The notes below the pieces were generated by a model. The model did no database searches, was not told the DNA's origin, and saw nothing but the letters and a program-made list of their open reading frames with translations. This document shows, in pieces, positions 59,971 through 64,000 of a stretch of 64,000 nt of DNA. The stretch spans positions 434,431-498,430 of the forward strand of contig VWZX01010408.1 of assembly GCA_013399015.1 (NCBI GenBank). The letters run 5' to 3'. Both the position numbers and the translations under genes were made by a program. The stretch's first letter is position 1. Each line of letters begins with the position of its first letter. This stretch comes from Galbula dea (taxonomy: Eukaryota; Chordata; Aves; Piciformes; Galbulidae).

Positions 59971-62943
59971 ATAAATGCCCTTTTTCTTTCAATAGCACTG
60001 TCATCAGCAATCATTTTCAAAACAACCTAACAATTCTAGAATCCAGCTAGGGGTAGGTGTGTGTGTAAAAGCTGGTAGAATTAGTGTTTTCCCACAATTT
60101 GAAGGAAAGTCAAGGGATGTGTTTTATCAGCATATTTTATCACTGGTTTTACTCCAGGTACACCTTCTCCAGGCAAGTGCTAGAGACACACACACTGTCT
60201 GCTCAACACTTCTCTTCTTTCCTCTGCTTCTGACAGCTGACTTAGAAACCAATACATTTTTTCAGTTAGTAGTTTTTAAGAATTAGACTGTAGACTTTGA
60301 TTGCTGGGAGTTTAACATTAGCCTCAGTTAAAAGGATAAAACAAGACAGCACAAGAATATTTGTACAGGACTTCTCTTCTTTAGTCAAAACGGCTGTCTA
60401 CAAAAAATTGTTTGCGGATTTAAGCAGTATGGAATCCAATAAATAGCTTGAAACAAGTCCTCTGACCATTCCACCAAAAGCTCACACCGCTTTATTGTTA
60501 CCACTAGGTGTTGTCAATAGACTCTAAACCCCATCACTTTTATTACCATGAAGTAACACATTTTCCAACTGAAGAGTTTCTCTTGCATAGATATGAGACA
60601 ATCTAAAATAAAGCATTACCCTGCCCAGCAAGCCAGTCTTAAGGCATATATAAGGTCTAACAGAAAAGCCACTCTCCCTAAACCAGCTTCCCATAGAGAA
60701 TCATATGAGAGTGGATGTGGTGAAGAGAATAGAGGCTTGAAACCATGGCATCTCCCTTGACCTCAACTTTCATGTTACTTACCAACCTTTTATTCCTGGA
60801 CTTGTTGTATCAGAAACTCTGACCAGCTATCAGCAGCAACATGATGCATCTAAATTCCTTGCTGGGGCATCATTTTCAATAATGAAGAGCATCACTTAGC
60901 TTAACAACTTTGCACTAAAGCTCCTCGATGAATTTATTAAGTTGAAGCCTCATTCAGTGACTGCTGATGTAATCTCAGGAAGCAAAGCACAGTACAAGTG
61001 CTAGTAAGGGAACTTTCAAATATTACAGTAATAGCATGATTTAAAAAAAAAAAAAAAGCACCTTTCATCACAGGAAACATCTCATGCTGTCTTAACATAC
61101 CCTTCATTCTGGGGTAAGTAATACTTGTGAGACTTATTTGCTTCACTTAAATACATCCAGGATGCAATTAAGTTACATGCACAACTTAAGTTAGCACTAA
61201 AAAATAGACTACTTGGAACTTTTTATATAATTAAGAATTAGGATCCACTAGGGGACAGACTGTCTGCAGAATTACCAGTTACATTAAGGCACAAGCCAAA
61301 GGCAAATGAACTTTGCCTTCTGGGAAATGTAATGATCCCCAGAAATTCTCTGCTTAGTGTTAAGTCAGTAATCATTCATTACTTCCTTATTCCTGAAAAG
61401 AGGTTCTGCTCCAGCTTCAGCCTCTCTCTCTTCTGGTCTCACCATTCTCTGATGACAAGTTAATTCTAAAGATTTCAGTTTTAAAAACAATGTGCATGGG
61501 TCAGAGTGCTACAAAGATTTAATATGAAATTGTTTGAACCTGGCAAAAGTGACTTTTTATGGCACTTTAGGGGCTCTCTCACAAACTGTGTAAAACCTTT
61601 TGCACTAAAGCTTTTTTAGTTTTTACATTTTAGGAACTGCAATCATAAAAATTAATGACCCAGTTTTAGTGAAGCTTTGCACAACTGAATATAAAGACTA
61701 TGTAAACTGTAGGGACAATGACACTAACTAAAAGCAGCAGTAATGCCAAAGGAGAGACTCTGCTTTAAAGCAGTTTCAGGAAGCCAGTTCAGCAGAATGC
61801 ACAGGAGTTCACTGCTTCTGAGCACTTGCAATTTTGAGTGTTGTTTCCCTTTATTGCTGCTTACTATTTTTCATAACCACTCTGTTCTATCACTAGTTAG
61901 AAGAATAAAGAAATATAGTTGAAGTTCTCTGTTTATTGAGCTATGTTTCTGTCAGAATGACAAAAAAAATACATCAAATGTAATGGGAGACAGAAAGCAC
62001 TTCAGGAACATTTACACAGGAGCAACTGAACTGAAATTTCCAATTCATTTCACACACAAATCCTTTTATTTAAAGTCAATCTAATTGAAAACTGTTTCAA
62101 AACTGAGCTTAGTGCTACATTTTAAGATTGCAGGTTCTATTCCAACTTTTCAAGGCAACGTCTTTAAAAATGAACTAAATCACTTCATAATTTCTCTCCC
62201 AGTGACTGTATGATACAAATAATAGGGATCACTTGGCAACAAAGCCTCTGTGGAAATGTACCTTCTCTTCATGACTCAAGATCAGAAAACTCAAAATCTT
62301 GCCTCCACAGCAATTCAGCAGCTCAGGCTTTCAGTGTGAGCTGCAAAGTGAGAGCATGCTGAATGAACTGCTGTAAAGCCAAGGAATCAGAACTTATTAC
62401 ACATAATCCCAAGGGGCCCCACTATGCCAGCTGTCCCTGAGCTGGTTTCACACAGAAGTAATAGTAAGAAACTCCAACATATCCACACACACACATCATT
62501 GTTTTGAGCCATGAACCTTGAAAGCAAAATCCTCTGTGAGAATATTGCTTCTCTTTAATCAACTACACAGCTACTATTGAACCAATAATGTTAGAAGAAA
62601 TTCTTGAGACCTAAATGTATGAGTTCTCCTTAAAGGCTTTTAAGAACCCTTAATCTCTACTTTTTTTCAATACAAAAATCTGTAATTTACAATATCCACC
62701 ACTGTCTTTTAAATGGACCCAAATTACTAATAAGTCCAGCTAAAAATGGAATTTCTGTCTCCTAACTTAAAACTCATGTTGATGAAGGCTCCAATCATAA
62801 CAAGTACTTTTTAATAGTTTCAAGCTTCACTACTGCTGAAGACCCTCAACATTCTATCACACACAATCCAGAATTTAGCCACAAGCAAGAGCACTGAAGC
62901 AGCCAGAAAGTCATGACATCTAACTAATGGCCACTACTGCAAC

Positions 62944-63674
62944 TGCTGATGACACTAAACTGGGTGGAGTGGCTGACACACCAGAGGGTTGAGCTGCCAT
63001 TCAGTGAGACTTAGACAGGCTGGAGAGTTGGGCAGGGAGAAATTTAATGAAATTCAATAAGGCCAAGTGTCAAGTTTTGCACCTGGGAAAGACCAACCCC
63101 ATGGATCAGTATAGGTTGGGGACTGACCTATAAGGGAGCAGTGAAGGGGAGAGGGATCTGGGGGTCCTGGTAGATGGAAGGATGACCATGAGCCAGCAGT
63201 GTGCTCTTACAGCCAATGGGATTCTGGGGTGTATTTGAAGGGGTGTGGGTAGGAGGTTAAGAGAGGTGGTTCTTCCCCTTTACTCTGAGGGAACTGGAAC
63301 TCTTTAGCTTGGAGGAGAGGAGATTAAGGGGTGACCTCATCTATGCTTTTATATATGTGATGGGTGGGTGTCGGGAGGATGGGGTCAGGCTCTTCTCAGT
63401 GAAGCCCAGTGACAGGACAAGAGGCAATGGCTGTAAGCTGAAGCATAGGAGATTCCGTGTGAACACACGTAGAAATTTTTTCCCAGTTCAGGTGCCAGAG
63501 CAGTGGAACAGACTGCCCAGAGAGGCTGTGGAGTCTCCTTCTATGGAGATATTCAAAACCCATCTGGACGCGTTTCTGTGTGACCTGGTCTAGGGAATCC
63601 TGCTGTGGCAGGGGGGTTGGACTAGATGATCTTTCGAGGTCCCTTCCAACTCCTAACATTCTGTGATTCTGTGA
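62944..63674 (+). mobile_element. CR1 retrotransposon, 5' truncated with internal deletions
   Basis: Begins inside the FADD motif (GCTGATGACACTAAACTGGG) and runs to the CR1 3' end CTAACATTCTGTGATTCTGT. It shares long near-identical blocks with the copy at 5601-6293, including GGAGAGTTGGGCAGGGAGAA and GTGGCAGGGGGGTTGGACTA, so both belong to one subfamily. Near 63287 it jumps from the LPLYS region to GELELFSLEER-type sequence, a deletion of an estimated 130 bases. Antisense to PARD3B. Confidence 0.93.
63309..63593 (+). pseudogene. CR1 ORF2 C-terminal remnant
   Basis: The 94-codon frame contains ERRLRGDLIYAF, DRTRGNGCKLKHRRFRVNTR and EQWNRLPREAVESPSMEIF, ending FLCDLV then stop. This is the intact C-terminal end of CR1 ORF2 on a dead copy, with an internal Met as apparent start. 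Confidence 0.9.
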
Positions 63675-64000
63675 AAGTATATCAAGCACTCTTAATTCCA
63701 AGCTTCTAATGCATTTTTTGACATTTCTATTGCTCTAGCATGGTAGGTTCTTTTTCACACAAGAACACCACAGGCTTATGCTGGGGTTGGTTGGTCTTCT
63801 TTTTGGACAGTCTAGAACTAAAAGCAGCAACAAACCAAGTAGCCTCTACATAGCATTGCTAAGTAACCCACGTAAATCCCAGTCTCATGTGATTGTGTTG
63901 TATCTTACAAATGCAACAAAAACCCCCACATTTTTTAAAATCAAGGATTTGTTTAGTGAATAATTACCCTCCTTCGTATTAATCAAATTAATAGCAAGAG
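63675..64000. other. Unique intron at the right edge
   Basis: AT-rich sequence with no recognisable feature. A 61-codon frame at 63778-63963 has no motif. Confidence 0.5.

Larger units (their letters stand above)
56691..62943. other. Mostly unique AT-rich intron
   Basis: No gene recognised. Contains a T19 run (59562-59580), an imperfect 43-bp tandem duplication (59878-59970), short A runs and many chance frames without motifs. Confidence 0.6.
9074..64000 (-). other. PARD3B: PARD3B intron upstream of the exon (partial, at least 54.9 kb)
   Basis: From the acceptor to the right edge I recognise no further exon. The stretch holds three solo LTRs, eight CR1 pieces, low-complexity and homopolymer tracts, and unique AT-rich sequence. 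It is assigned to PARD3B because the preceding exon, which should encode the rest of the N-terminal domain, is not seen. A nested gene on either strand cannot be excluded by eye, but no frame outside repeats has recognisable protein features. Confidence 0.75.

Noticed and set aside
1..64000. CRISPR arrays, operons, rRNA, tRNA and intact viral genes
   Set aside because: The DNA is a vertebrate intron; no spaced repeats, clover-leaf sequences with A/B boxes, or intact viral frames were seen. A tRNA or microRNA scan by program was not possible.

Overview
This is a stretch of bird nuclear DNA: AT-rich, intron-like, with long runs that have no coding content. The avian assignment rests on the dominant repeat family. 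At least ten fragments of CR1 retrotransposons carry the family's typical 3' end, a 'ttggactagatgatct' block, then 'ggtcccttccaac', then short ATTCTGTG/ATTCTATG octamers. Several solo LTRs of avian type are also present. I cannot name the species. A 570-base run of N (37169-37738) and a single N at 6187 show this is a draft assembly.

One real coding exon is visible: 8902-9073 on the minus strand, 172 bases, with good splice sites. Its 57 codons match the region just after the N-terminal domain of PARD3B (Par-3 family cell polarity regulator beta). The rest of the window is best read as PARD3B intron: 1-8901 is the start of the intron downstream of the exon, and 9074-64000 is at least 54.9 kb of the intron upstream of it. 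I found no second exon by eye. Nearly all open reading frames elsewhere are chance, low-complexity or repeat-derived.

Layout in order along the plus strand: tandem and low-complexity DNA with a CR1 tail (4640-4698) and a CR1 copy with an internal deletion (5601-6293); a short piece of LTR (6412-6497); the PARD3B exon (8902-9073); about 10 kb of mostly unique intron; a solo LTR with 4-bp target duplications and a two-copy repeat in U3 (19497-20034); a GC-rich solo LTR with 5-bp target duplications (25455-25974); CR1 tails (30072-30137, 31141-31201); an older CR1 (33795-34044); a promoter-like unique block (35491-35625); the longest CR1 copy, with a broken reverse transcriptase frame and the N gap (36265-38337); a G-quadruplex-prone purine repeat (39721-39791); more CR1 pieces (40998-41301, 47318-47401, 56596-56690 on the minus strand); a diverged solo LTR (53983-54386); and a CR1 copy near the right end (62944-63674).

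The clearest biological pattern is orientation. Nine of ten CR1 pieces and all four LTR pieces lie on the plus strand, antisense to PARD3B. This fits selection against sense-strand insertions inside introns. I saw no operon, CRISPR array, rRNA, tRNA or intact mobile-element gene, and nothing that convincingly amounts to a new biological system. The items most worth a second look are the two solo LTRs with exact target duplications, the 17-bp perfect inverted repeat at 44520-44556, the promoter-like block at 35491, and the strand bias.
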